In this document: piece after piece, positions 7,204 to 13,399 of the stretch
Layout: each line of letters starts with the position of its first letter
Position numbering within the stretch: position 1 is the first letter of the stretch
Origin: Dehalococcoidia bacterium
GTDB taxonomy: Bacteria; Chloroflexota; Dehalococcoidia; Lucifugimonadales; JAGWBF01
Length of the DNA stretch: 13,399 bases
Direction: 5' to 3'
Assembly: GCA_021296025.1 (NCBI GenBank)
Contig: JAGWBF010000038.1
Coordinates: forward strand, 1 to 13,399
Position numbers and translations under genes: made by a program
The notes under the pieces: generated by a model
The model's input: the letters and a program-made list of their open reading frames with translations, nothing else
What the model was told of the DNA's origin: nothing
Databases searched by the model: none

Positions 7204-8299
7204 CGCCCTCCGACAATGGGTCTTCCACCAGATCGTACAGGGTGGTGCGCTGGACGGGTTCGAAACCGGCGTCCTTGATGATCTCCTTGATCTCCTCCAC
7301 CGTCGTGCGGTTGTAGAAGCCGGCTTCCTGCATTACGTTTTCGTCGAACAGGGTTCCGCCGAAATCATCTCCCCCGAAGTGCAGAGCAACCTGGCCCGTC
7401 TTCTTTCCCTCGGAGAACCAGGACGCCTGGATGTGCTGCAGGTTGTCCAGGTAAATGCGGGAGAGGGCGATCATGCGTAGGTACTGGTTGGCCCCGGCGA
7501 GGGCCTTGACCCTCCGGGACAGGGCTGTGTTGTCGGACTTGTAGCTCCAGGGGATGAAGGCGGTGAAGCCCCCGTTCTCGTCCTGCACCGACCGGACATG
7601 GTCGAGGTGCTCGATAACATCTTCGTCTTCTTCCAGATGGCCATACATCATGGTGGCGGTAGTCCGGTATCCCAGCCGGTGTGCGGTGCTGTGGACCGTG
7701 GTCCAATCGTCGGTCTTGCCCTTTGGGAACAGCCGGCTGATCTTTTGCTTGACCCGGTCCGATAGTATTTCGGAGCCTCCGCCGGGAATGGTGTTGAGCC
7801 CCGCCTTTCGCAGCTCGGCCAGCACCACCTCGACGGGAAGGTCGGACACCTGGGACATCTTCATGATCTCGGGGGCGGAGAAGAAGTGAGGGTGGACCTG
7901 GGGATACAGACGCCGGGTCTCGCTGACCAGTCTGGTGTAGTAGTCCAGGGGCAGCTTGGGGTTAAGGCCACCCTGGAGCAGCACCGTTGTCACACCTTTC
8001 TCGGCCGCTTCCCCTACCATGGTCATCATCTGTTCGACCGAGTGAGTGTAGCTGTCCTCGTCCTTCTCGGTACGGTAGAAGGCGCAGAAAGTGCAGTAGG
8101 CATCGCACACATTTGTGTAGTTGAGGTTGGTATCCACCACGAAGGTGACTCTTGGTTCGGGATTGTGGCGGTACCTTACCGCCTGGGCCATTGTGCCCAG
8201 GTCCAGGATGGAGGCCTCTTGCAACAGGTAGAGTCCTTCTTCCCTGTCGATTCGTTGGCCCGCTTCCACCTTTGCGCGAATCTGCTGGATGTCCATCAT
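7190..8299 (-). CDS. mqnC: Cyclic dehypoxanthinylfutalosine synthase (radical SAM)
   Basis: MqnC cyclises dehypoxanthine futalosine by radical SAM chemistry, the step before MqnD. The 369-residue protein has the radical SAM cluster C65-x3-C69-x2-C72 (NVCDAYCTFCAFYR) after DTNLNYTN, then TTVLLQGGLNPKLPLDYY, SAPEI, AGLNTIPGGGSEIL, YRTTATMMYGHLE and GGFTAFIPWSYK, all typical of MqnC. I chose ATG 8299 because it overlaps the mqnA stop as ATGA, the normal coupling in such operons; a second ATG follows directly at 8296. Longer frames back to 8374 would sit inside mqnA. It is last in mqnE-mqnA-mqnC and converges on mqnD with a 14-bp overlap, leaving no room for a separate terminator. Confidence 0.94.
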   Translation of the reverse strand: MMDIQQIRAKVEAGQRIDREEGLYLLQEASILDLGTMAQAVRYRHNPEPRVTFVVDTNLNYTNVCDAYCTFCAFYRTEKDEDSYTHSVEQMMTMVGEAAEKGVTTVLLQGGLNPKLPLDYYTRLVSETRRLYPQVHPHFFSAPEIMKMSQVSDLPVEVVLAELRKAGLNTIPGGGSEILSDRVKQKISRLFPKGKTDDWTTVHSTAHRLGYRTTATMMYGHLEEDEDVIEHLDHVRSVQDENGGFTAFIPWSYKSDNTALSRRVKALAGANQYLRMIALSRIYLDNLQHIQASWFSEGKKTGQVALHFGGDDFGGTLFDENVMQEAGFYNRTTVEEIKEIIKDAGFEPVQRTTLYDLVEDPLSEGVTAR

Positions 8300-9054
8300 G
8301 CCTCTGCGTGGTCCATCTGGTCCAGGTACTCTTTGAACCGGCGGATGCCTTCCAACTCCCCAACGCCGGCCCAATACCGGAACCCCTGGTAGTACTCGAT
8401 TATTTCCCGGAGGCTCATGCGCACATCCATGCGCCGTTGGGCGATGTTGTGGAGGTGCTCCATGGCTTCGTCAATGCATGTGTAGAGGACGTTAGTGAGG
8501 TGACTTACGGCATCGGGCGGCAGGTCCTTGCGCACAGCCCACAAGGCAAATACAAAAGCCAGGCCAGTCATATTGAGCCACTCTTCGCCCAGGTCGTAGC
8601 GGTAGGGGTAAGAGGGGACGCCATACCTGCATCTAAGGGCATGGTCCCCGATGGTCAGGAAAGCGTCGTTGGGCTCGTCGATGTCCACGTAGCTCTTGGG
8701 ACAGACCTGGTACCTGTGGTGAAGGATAACCTCCAGGAGCCTCCTGGCGGTGGATGTTTGGCTCGTAACCCCAAGGCGGGCGCCCTCCAACTCCTCGAGG
8801 GGGTGCTTGGAGTAAAACAGGACGCTTCTTGTTTTTCCCATTGTGGCAATGCAGAACTGGCCCAGCTGGGTGAACTGGTCCTCCAGTTTCCAGAAGTCCA
8901 CCAGGGATAGGGGACCCGCATCGATCTTTCCCTCGGCGGCAGCTTGCCCGAGGGCGCTTGGGACACCTGGATAAAGTTCTATTTCTTCCCGGTCGAGGTC
9001 GTAGTAGAAGGGTTCAGAGTTGAGGTATTCCATCCGGGCAACCCTAATTCTCAT
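8296..9054 (-). CDS. mqnA: Chorismate dehydratase
   Basis: MqnA dehydrates chorismate to 3-[(1-carboxyvinyl)oxy]benzoate, the entry step of futalosine-dependent menaquinone synthesis. The 252-residue protein opens with RVARMEYLNSEPFYY (4-18), the MqnA counterpart of xxYLNxxPF. PSALGQAAAEGKIDAGPLSLVDFW (32-55) then matches the usual P..l...l..G.iDa...s...y pattern, and a type II binding-protein fold follows. ATG 9054 lies inside the last codons of mqnE (11-nt overlap) and the gene ends in an ATGA overlap with mqnC, so all three are probably translationally coupled. An ATG nine codons upstream (9081) is less likely because it extends further into mqnE and precedes the conserved start. Confidence 0.9.
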   Translation of the reverse strand: MRIRVARMEYLNSEPFYYDLDREEIELYPGVPSALGQAAAEGKIDAGPLSLVDFWKLEDQFTQLGQFCIATMGKTRSVLFYSKHPLEELEGARLGVTSQTSTARRLLEVILHHRYQVCPKSYVDIDEPNDAFLTIGDHALRCRYGVPSYPYRYDLGEEWLNMTGLAFVFALWAVRKDLPPDAVSHLTNVLYTCIDEAMEHLHNIAQRRMDVRMSLREIIEYYQGFRYWAGVGELEGIRRFKEYLDQMDHAEA

Positions 9055-10195
9055 ACACCTGCACCACGTTGTACAAAGCATCCCTCTCCACCGCCACCTT
9101 GCCCGCGTCCCTTATCAGGTTTACCATGCGGTCCCTTGCCAGGCCGATGGGGCTGGCAGCCTTCGCCGCATGGGCGATCCTCTCTTTGCCAATGGTGCCA
9201 TCAAGGTCGCTCGCGCCAAAGTTGAGGGCGATGGAAGCGGTCTCTTCCCCGATCATAATCCAGTAAGCCTTGATGTGGGGGAAGTTGTCCAGGATGAGCC
9301 TGGCTGCGGCGATGGTCTTGAGGTCGTCGATGGCCGATGCTTGCCTGGGAACCAGGTGTGTGTCGCCCACCTGGTACTCCAAGGGGATAAAGGCGAGGAA
9401 TCCCCCGGTCTCGTCCTGCAGCTCACGGAGCATGAGCATATGCTCCACGCGCTCTTGAAAGGTCTCGATGTGCCCGTACAGGAGGGTGGCGTTGGAGGGG
9501 ATGCCCATGTTGTGGGCGATGCGATGTATCTCCAGCCAGCGCCCCGCCGTGTTCTTTCCAGGGAAGAGCTCTTTCCGCACCCTGTCGGAGAACACCTCGG
9601 AACCTCCCCCGGGCATAGACTGGAGCCCAGCGGCCTTGAAGCGCGCCAGGCTCTCTTCGGGAGGTATCTTCCATCTCTTGTAGAAGTAGTCGATCTCCGC
9701 CGCCGTAAAGGCCTTGACCTGGGTGTGGGGATAGGTCTCGTGGATCGTCCTGACGATATCTTCGTAGTGCTCGAAGGTCCAATCGGGATGGTGCCCCCCG
9801 GTCATATGCACTTCGCGGATCTCGTCGGTGACATGGTCCAGGATATCTTCCATGCTCATTTCATAGGCGCCCGGGTCTCCGGGCTTCTTGGCAAAGTCGC
9901 AAAAGCTGCAGGTGAGCACACAGATGTTGGTGGCGTTGACCTGGCGGTTGAGAACAAAGAACACCCGGTCCTGGTGGTCCAGTACCTGGGACTTTACATA
10001 ATCGGCCATCCGACCCAGCGCGCACAGGTCGTTGGTCTCCAGCAGTCTCAGTCCATCTTCCAGGCCAAGGCGCTCCCCTGCCAGCACCTTATGCCAAATG
10101 GGAACGAGAGAAGAGTCGGTAAAGGCGATGTTTTCTACAACTTGCAATGGAGAGACAGCCCCTTTCCCAAACCAAGCATCCACCCGAGTGTTCAT
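9044..10195 (-). CDS. mqnE: Aminofutalosine synthase (radical SAM)
   Basis: MqnE joins the MqnA product to S-adenosylmethionine to form aminofutalosine. The 383-residue protein has the cluster C92-x3-C96-x2-C99 (NATNICVLTCSFCDFAK), then HMTGGHHPDWTFEHY, KAFTAAEIDYF, AGLQSMPGGGSEVFSDRVR, NATLLYGHIET, GGFLAFIPLEYQ and the C-terminal LNFGASDLDGTIGKERI. These are MqnE-type rather than MqnC-type motifs. The start is less sure. ATG 10195 has no clear Shine-Dalgarno and gives about 25 extra residues before the SSLVPIWHKVLAGERL segment where homologs usually begin. No better ATG lies between, and the promoter at 10265-10236 fits ATG 10195 with a short leader. It is first in mqnE-mqnA-mqnC. No mqnB is seen in the window, so the adenine-removing nucleosidase must be elsewhere. 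Confidence 0.94.
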   Translation of the reverse strand: MNTRVDAWFGKGAVSPLQVVENIAFTDSSLVPIWHKVLAGERLGLEDGLRLLETNDLCALGRMADYVKSQVLDHQDRVFFVLNRQVNATNICVLTCSFCDFAKKPGDPGAYEMSMEDILDHVTDEIREVHMTGGHHPDWTFEHYEDIVRTIHETYPHTQVKAFTAAEIDYFYKRWKIPPEESLARFKAAGLQSMPGGGSEVFSDRVRKELFPGKNTAGRWLEIHRIAHNMGIPSNATLLYGHIETFQERVEHMLMLRELQDETGGFLAFIPLEYQVGDTHLVPRQASAIDDLKTIAAARLILDNFPHIKAYWIMIGEETASIALNFGASDLDGTIGKERIAHAAKAASPIGLARDRMVNLIRDAGKVAVERDALYNVVQVYEN

Positions 10196-10235
10196 ATGGC
10201 TTGCGACGCTTTCAGGTGGCCCGCAACTTGGGTGG

Positions 10236-10265
10236 ATTGTAGGGCGGCTCTCGTAAGGGTGTCAA
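10236..10265 (-). promoter_or_regulatory. Near-consensus sigma-70 promoter of mqnE-mqnA-mqnC
   Basis: On the minus strand, TTGACA (10265-10260, perfect -35), an 18-nt spacer and TACAAT (10241-10236, 5 of 6) are present. Predicted start is near 10229, giving a leader of about 34 nt to the mqnE ATG. This is the best promoter in the window. Confidence 0.75.
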
Positions 10266-10272
10266 GCTAAAA

Positions 10273-10313
10273 GACCTGTGTCTGAGGGGCGGAAGACCCT
10301 TCCTTGACCTGTG
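10273..10313. repeat. Direct repeat GACCTGTG in the mqnE-ECF divergent gap
   Basis: GACCTGTG occurs at 10273-10280 and 10306-10313, spaced 33 bp, close to three helical turns. The second copy overlaps the -35 of the candidate ECF promoter. It could be a paired operator, but an 8-mer repeat in 200 bp is not rare. Confidence 0.3.
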
Positions 10314-10332
10314 CATGGGCGCTCCTTAAGAT
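10304..10332 (+). promoter_or_regulatory. Candidate sigma-70 promoter for the ECF sigma operon
   Basis: TTGACC (10304-10309, 5 of 6), a 17-nt spacer and TAAGAT (10327-10332, 4 of 6) point toward the sigma-factor gene. They would give a leader of roughly 135 nt. I see no clear ECF-type (GGAAC / GTC) pair in the 279-nt gap, so autoregulation is not evident. Confidence 0.4.
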
Positions 10333-10474
10333 GCTGTGGAGGGACAGGCTTCACACCCATGCCCTTCCATCCACATGACGTTGGTCCATCTATTATTAGA
10401 GCGCAGGCGTAAGGGAAATCGAGACGGAACCTACAAGCGGGGAATTCCAGTGCGAAGGTCACAGCCCCCTGGCG

Positions 10475-11050
10475 GTGGCGGACCGCACAGGCGCCCAATT
10501 CTGCTACAACTGTATCCAAAGAACCTACCAAGCCAGGGCGGAGAACCTGGCCTTCCAGATGCTGGGCGACCGTGCTCTCGCTGAAGATGCGACCCAGGAA
10601 GCCCTCCTGTCGGCATACAGGAGTTTCGGCAGCTTCCGAGGCCCCAACTTGAGGGCTTGGTTCCTTCGTATCGTCGCCAATCGCTGCCGGGATATGCTCC
10701 GGGCCGGAAAGGCCCGTCCCACTCTTTCCCTGGAGCACCCCTCCGATTCTGGGGAACCTGGCGCGGTGGCAGCCCTGGACCTGCCGTCGAGCGATGAGTC
10801 CCCCGAAGATAGCGCCCTCCGGCATGAGCTGGGCGCAGTGATCCGGCAGGGACTTCAGAGCCTTTCTGAAGATCGAAGATCGACTGTCCACCTGGTGGAT
10901 GTCCAGGGTTTCAGCTACGAGGAGGCGGCTCACGTCTTGGGCACAAATATCGGGACCATACGCTCCCGCCTGGCCAGGGGCAGGGCCGATATGAGGGACT
11001 ACCTCCAGCAGCATCAGGAACTATTGCCGGAAAGGTTTCGTCGTAATTAG
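10475..11050 (+). CDS. ECF-type RNA polymerase sigma factor
   Basis: This 191-residue sigma-70 family protein of the ECF group directs RNA polymerase to a stress regulon. Region 2 spans about 15-77, with AENLAFQMLGD, the EDATQEALLSAYRSFGSF core contact (37-54) and RAWFLRIVANRCRDMLR. An acidic/Pro linker (88-113) is followed by region 4 at about 117-177, whose helix-turn-helix is FSYEEAAHVLGTNIGTIRSRLARGR. The start is uncertain. The frame is open back to TAG at 10397-10399, but GTG 10475 is the only standard start. Ungapped similarity to other ECF factors seems to begin two codons earlier, at CTG 10469, and GAAGGT (10454-10459) is spaced 9 nt from that CTG but 15 nt from the GTG. The next gene, 12 nt away, encodes its likely anti-sigma factor. 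Confidence 0.88.
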   Translation: MADRTGAQFCYNCIQRTYQARAENLAFQMLGDRALAEDATQEALLSAYRSFGSFRGPNLRAWFLRIVANRCRDMLRAGKARPTLSLEHPSDSGEPGAVAALDLPSSDESPEDSALRHELGAVIRQGLQSLSEDRRSTVHLVDVQGFSYEEAAHVLGTNIGTIRSRLARGRADMRDYLQQHQELLPERFRRN

Positions 11051-11062
11051 CACGAGGCAGGC

Positions 11063-11743
11063 ATGAGGCTTTTCAAGAGACAGGCCCAACACATCGAGCT
11101 GCAGGAGCTTTCCGACTTCATCGATGACCGATTGCCGGTCAACCGGAGGGGACAGGTCGAGGCTCACTTAGCGTTGTGCGACCCCTGCCGCCGAGAACTG
11201 GAGGGGTTGCAATACGCGGTCGGCCTGCTTCAGCAGGCGCCGATGGCAATTCCCCGGCGCAGGCTTGTCATGCAAGAACCTCCCATTCCCATAGCCCGTC
11301 CCATGATGGTGTCGTGGGCCTACGGCGCGGCGGCATCTGTTGCTGCCGTGCTTCTGGCTGTGGTCCTGGGCGCCGACCTTATGGGAGCGCTGCCCGGGGG
11401 GGAGAGGGATTCCGCCTCCGAGCAGGACACCTTCTCCGACGCCCAGTTCTCCAGCGCCGTACCTATGGCGGCCGAAATGGCCGAGTCAGAGGATGGGCGA
11501 GAATCGGGTGAATCGTTGATGGAAACGCAGATGGAAGCCAAGACGCTGCAAGATGGGGCGATGGAACCAGAGTCCTCAAATGCAGCCACGGTTGCCCGTA
11601 GCGTGCCTGAAGTTACTACTGAGCCGGATGTTGAAGGCGAGAGGACGCATGGTCTTTGGCGGGTACTGGAAGGAGTTCTGGCTGCAACGATGGCGTTGTT
11701 CATCGTGGTTGGTCTGTTTCTTTTTCGTCGGTCACGGCGCTAA
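11063..11743 (+). CDS. Anti-sigma factor with zinc-finger domain and two membrane segments
   Basis: This is a 226-residue protein. The N-terminal anti-sigma domain has the zinc-binding H35-x3-C39-x2-C42 motif (EAHLALCDPCRRELEGL) of the ZAS/zf-HC2 group, which holds the cognate ECF sigma inactive. A first membrane segment lies at about 82-105. A long acidic, Ser- and Met-containing loop follows (about 111-197). A second membrane segment (about 200-221) ends in basic FRRSRR. The predicted topology is N-in, loop outside, C-in. The loop has no domain I recognise and may be the sensing part or a protease target. GAGG lies about 5 nt before ATG 11063. The position 12 nt after the sigma gene is the standard sigma/anti-sigma arrangement. 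The zinc-finger call is firm; the signal is unknown. Confidence 0.85.
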   Translation: MRLFKRQAQHIELQELSDFIDDRLPVNRRGQVEAHLALCDPCRRELEGLQYAVGLLQQAPMAIPRRRLVMQEPPIPIARPMMVSWAYGAAASVAAVLLAVVLGADLMGALPGGERDSASEQDTFSDAQFSSAVPMAAEMAESEDGRESGESLMETQMEAKTLQDGAMEPESSNAATVARSVPEVTTEPDVEGERTHGLWRVLEGVLAATMALFIVVGLFLFRRSRR

Positions 11744-11764
11744 GCTCCCCGACAAGGGGCCAGG

Positions 11765-11793
11765 TTGAAGCTCCCTTTGGCGGCTGGTACACT
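11765..11793 (+). promoter_or_regulatory. Extended -10 promoter for dcd
   Basis: TTGAAG (11765-11770), a 17-nt spacer and TACACT (11788-11793) are present, with TG one base before the -10. Predicted start is near 11800, about 28 nt before the dcd ATG at 11828. This supports that ATG over an upstream in-frame TTG at 11765. Confidence 0.5.
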
Positions 11794-11827
11794 GGCGCCC
11801 ATCAGATACTGCACAGCGGACGTAGTT

Positions 11828-12472
11828 ATGCTCCTCAGCGATAAAGGCATCCGAGAAGCCCAGCAATCAGGGAAGATCGAAATCGATCCCTGGGATGAGA
11901 CCCTTATTCAACCTGCCAGCGTGGATCTTCGTCTTGGCCGCAAGATTCGTGTGTTCCGGAACTCCATGGTGCCCTACATCGATGTCAAGCAGGAGCTGCC
12001 GGACCTGACCGAGCTGGTCGAAATCGACGAGGTCAACCCCTTCTTCCTGCATCCCAGCGAGTTCGCCCTTGGGGTGATCTACGAGCGGATCTGTTTGTCG
12101 CCCAGCATAGCTGCGCGCCTGGACGGCAAGAGCTCCCTGGGCAGGCTTGGCCTGCTGGTGCATTCCACTGCGGGCTGGGTAGACCCCGGCTGGCGGGGAC
12201 ACCTAACCCTTGAGCTCAGCAACGTGTCCAGTCTGCCCATCAGTCTGTACTACCAGATGAAGATATCCCAGATATCATTCATGGAGCTGTCGACGCCGTC
12301 GGAACATCCCTACGGGTCGGGAAGCTTGGAGAGCAAGTACCAGGACCAGGCTGAACCGGAGCCCAGCCGCTACTACAAGAATTACGCTCCTAGAAGCGCC
12401 GGTCCCAAGGCGGGAGGCAGACGGCGCACCTCCAGCCGCAACCGAAATCGCGGCGAGACTCTTCCGAGCTAG
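11828..12472 (+). CDS. dcd: dCTP deaminase (probably bifunctional, dUMP-forming)
   Basis: Dcd deaminates dCTP; the bifunctional form also removes pyrophosphate to yield dUMP for thymidylate synthesis. From ATG 11828 the protein starts MLLSDKGIREAQQSGKIEIDP, the standard family N-terminus. It then shows IQPASVDLRLG, PDLTELVEIDE, GKSSLGRLGLLVHSTAG (100-116) and LTLELSNV. By alignment with E. coli Dcd, Ser102, Arg106 and catalytic Glu129 are kept. HSTAG, SEHPYGSG and SKYQDQ resemble the Mycobacterium bifunctional DCD-DUT type more than the E. coli type. The family normally ends near KNY (184-186). Here about 28 more residues follow, rich in Arg/Ser/Gly (GGRRRTSSRNRNRG), giving 214 instead of about 190. 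It has its own likely promoter and is followed 39 nt later by ribD. Confidence 0.92.
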   Translation: MLLSDKGIREAQQSGKIEIDPWDETLIQPASVDLRLGRKIRVFRNSMVPYIDVKQELPDLTELVEIDEVNPFFLHPSEFALGVIYERICLSPSIAARLDGKSSLGRLGLLVHSTAGWVDPGWRGHLTLELSNVSSLPISLYYQMKISQISFMELSTPSEHPYGSGSLESKYQDQAEPEPSRYYKNYAPRSAGPKAGGRRRTSSRNRNRGETLPS

Positions 12473-12511
12473 CATCCGATGGATACAGCCTTGGGCCTAC
12501 AGGAAGGTCAC

Positions 12512-13378
12512 ATGGAGCGGGCCATCGGTCTGGCCAGGCACGCCCGGGGGACCACAAGCCCCAACCCTGCCGTCGGAGCCGTCATAGTAAAGGATGAGAT
12601 AGTTGTCGGCGAAGGCTGGACATCGCCTCCGGGAGGGCACCACGCCGAGGTCGTAGCATTGGAGCAGGCTGGCTCCAAAGCTGCGGGAGCTGCCCTCTAC
12701 ACAACCATGGAGCCGTGCTGCATTTGGGGCAGGACACCGCCTTGCACCGACGCAATAGTCGCCGCCGGCATATCTGAAGTCCATGCAGCGACCACAGACC
12801 CAAATCCCAGGATTTCGGGCAGGGGACTGGAAGAGCTGCGCAAGTCGGGAATCGTGGTAAGCTGCGGGACCTGCGAGGAATCGGCCCTGGAGATATACGA
12901 GGCCTTCTCCAAGCACATCAGGACGGGTCACCCTTTCGTGACGGCAAAGTTCGCCGCCAGCCTGGACGGCAAGATCGCAACCCGCACCGGTGCTTCCCGC
13001 TGGATCACGGGAGAAGCCGCCAGGCAGCACGTCCACGAGCTGCGCAGGGGGTGCGATGCTATAGTGACGGGCATCGATTCCATCTTGGTGGACAACCCCC
13101 AACTCACCGCCCGCTGGCCCGATGGCGCCCTGCACTCTCGACAGCCTATAAGGGTGGTGCTGGACAGCTCAGGTCGTACCCCTCCCGATGCCTCCATTCT
13201 CGCTCAACCTGGAGAGACCCTCATAGTAACGGTGGATGTTCCCGGGGACCGGACCGCGAACCTGGAAGAGGCCGGGGCTAAGGTATTGAAGGCGCCGGCC
13301 ACAAGGGACGGCCAGGTGGACGTCCGCTGGCTGCTGGAGTATCTAGGCCAACAGGGGGTCGTGGGTTTTATGGTTTAG
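12512..13378 (+). CDS. ribD: Riboflavin biosynthesis deaminase/reductase RibD, ended early by TAG
   Basis: RibD deaminates diaminohydroxyphosphoribosylaminopyrimidine and then reduces the ribose chain in flavin synthesis. Residues 1-115 form the zinc deaminase domain: SPNPAVGAVIV, HAE (H44, E46) and EPCCIWGRTPPC (C69, C78). Where RibD usually has CSH, this one has CCI. The reductase domain begins near 142 (FVTAKFAASLDGKIATRTGASRWITG). Translation stops at TAG 13376-13378, after GVVGFMV. The next codons read GGGRLVG, so the stop sits exactly where the conserved Glu of VEGGG is expected, and GAG to TAG would explain it. The gene would continue past the window end. ATG 12512 has AGGA (12501-12504) 7 nt upstream. 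An ATG at 12479 lacks a ribosome site and adds 11 residues. Confidence 0.88.
   Translation: MERAIGLARHARGTTSPNPAVGAVIVKDEIVVGEGWTSPPGGHHAEVVALEQAGSKAAGAALYTTMEPCCIWGRTPPCTDAIVAAGISEVHAATTDPNPRISGRGLEELRKSGIVVSCGTCEESALEIYEAFSKHIRTGHPFVTAKFAASLDGKIATRTGASRWITGEAARQHVHELRRGCDAIVTGIDSILVDNPQLTARWPDGALHSRQPIRVVLDSSGRTPPDASILAQPGETLIVTVDVPGDRTANLEEAGAKVLKAPATRDGQVDVRWLLEYLGQQGVVGFMV
13376..13378 (+). other. In-frame nonsense codon (TAG) in ribD
   Basis: TAG replaces the Glu codon of the RibD VEGGG motif. Homology (GGGRLVG) continues in the same frame to 13399. About a quarter of the reductase domain would be lost if the stop is real. Confidence 0.85.
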
Positions 13379-13399
13379 GGGGGTGGCAGGCTTGTGGGG

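Noticed and set aside
8152..8910. Plus-strand open frame opposite mqnA and mqnC
   Set aside because: It spans two real genes on the other strand, has no recognisable motif and shows no ribosome site.
9020..10270. Long plus-strand open frame opposite mqnE
   Set aside because: It lies almost wholly antisense to a clear radical SAM gene, has no recognisable domain and fits the spurious open frames expected in GC-rich DNA.
10262..11014. Minus-strand open frame opposite the sigma factor
   Set aside because: It is antisense to a firm ECF sigma gene, with composition typical of a shadow frame.
11747..11759. Hairpin CCCC-GACAA-GGGG after the anti-sigma gene
   Set aside because: Only four base pairs and no T-run follow, so it is not a credible terminator.
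1..13399. Stop-codon recoding as the cause of the two nonsense codons
   Set aside because: TAA, TAG and TGA each end other intact genes in the window, and no suppressor or recoding signal was seen.

Overview
The window is a gene-dense, GC-rich stretch of a bacterial chromosome with 12 protein genes, two of which carry an in-frame nonsense codon. Gene content is a futalosine-type menaquinone pathway, an ECF sigma/anti-sigma pair, a Dcd close to the bifunctional dUMP-forming type, and several amidohydrolases and decarboxylase/racemase-like enzymes. This suggests a menaquinone-respiring lineage such as Chloroflexota (Dehalococcoidia or SAR202-like). That placement is an inference from protein style, not something the sequence proves. 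I saw no rRNA, tRNA, CRISPR, transposon or phage gene.

Region 1 (1-4480) looks catabolic. A broken Asp/Glu racemase / maleate isomerase-like gene (+) faces a three-gene minus-strand operon reading amidohydrolase, dihydroorotase/hydantoinase-like protein, then an ornithine cyclodeaminase/mu-crystallin-like protein. A promoter with an extended -10 is visible ahead of the operon. Just downstream of it, a 12-bp perfect palindrome overlaps the Shine-Dalgarno sequence. Together the enzymes could process a cyclic amide, ureide or amino-acid-like substrate, but the substrate cannot be read from the sequence.

Region 2 (4499-6314) is housekeeping. A membrane-anchored C-terminal processing protease (S41, Ser330/Lys355) is followed after 4 nt by smpB and a likely rho-independent terminator.

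Region 3 (6308-10265) holds four menaquinone (futalosine pathway) genes: mqnD on the plus strand, and mqnE-mqnA-mqnC as a translationally overlapped minus-strand operon. A near-consensus sigma-70 promoter (TTGACA-N18-TACAAT) precedes mqnE. The mqnD and mqnC ends converge and overlap by 14 bp. No mqnB is present in the window.

Region 4 (10304-13399) is read on the plus strand. It starts with an ECF sigma factor and a zinc-finger anti-sigma factor that has two membrane segments and a long acidic loop. Next comes dcd with its own likely promoter and a basic C-terminal tail, then ribD. The ribD frame is stopped by TAG exactly where a conserved Glu (of VEGG) is expected, and homology continues beyond the stop to the window edge.

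The points most worth checking are the two nonsense codons, both explainable by a C:G to A:T change, and the altered active-site positions in the dihydroorotase-like and OCD-like enzymes. I did not find a convincing wholly new multi-gene system.
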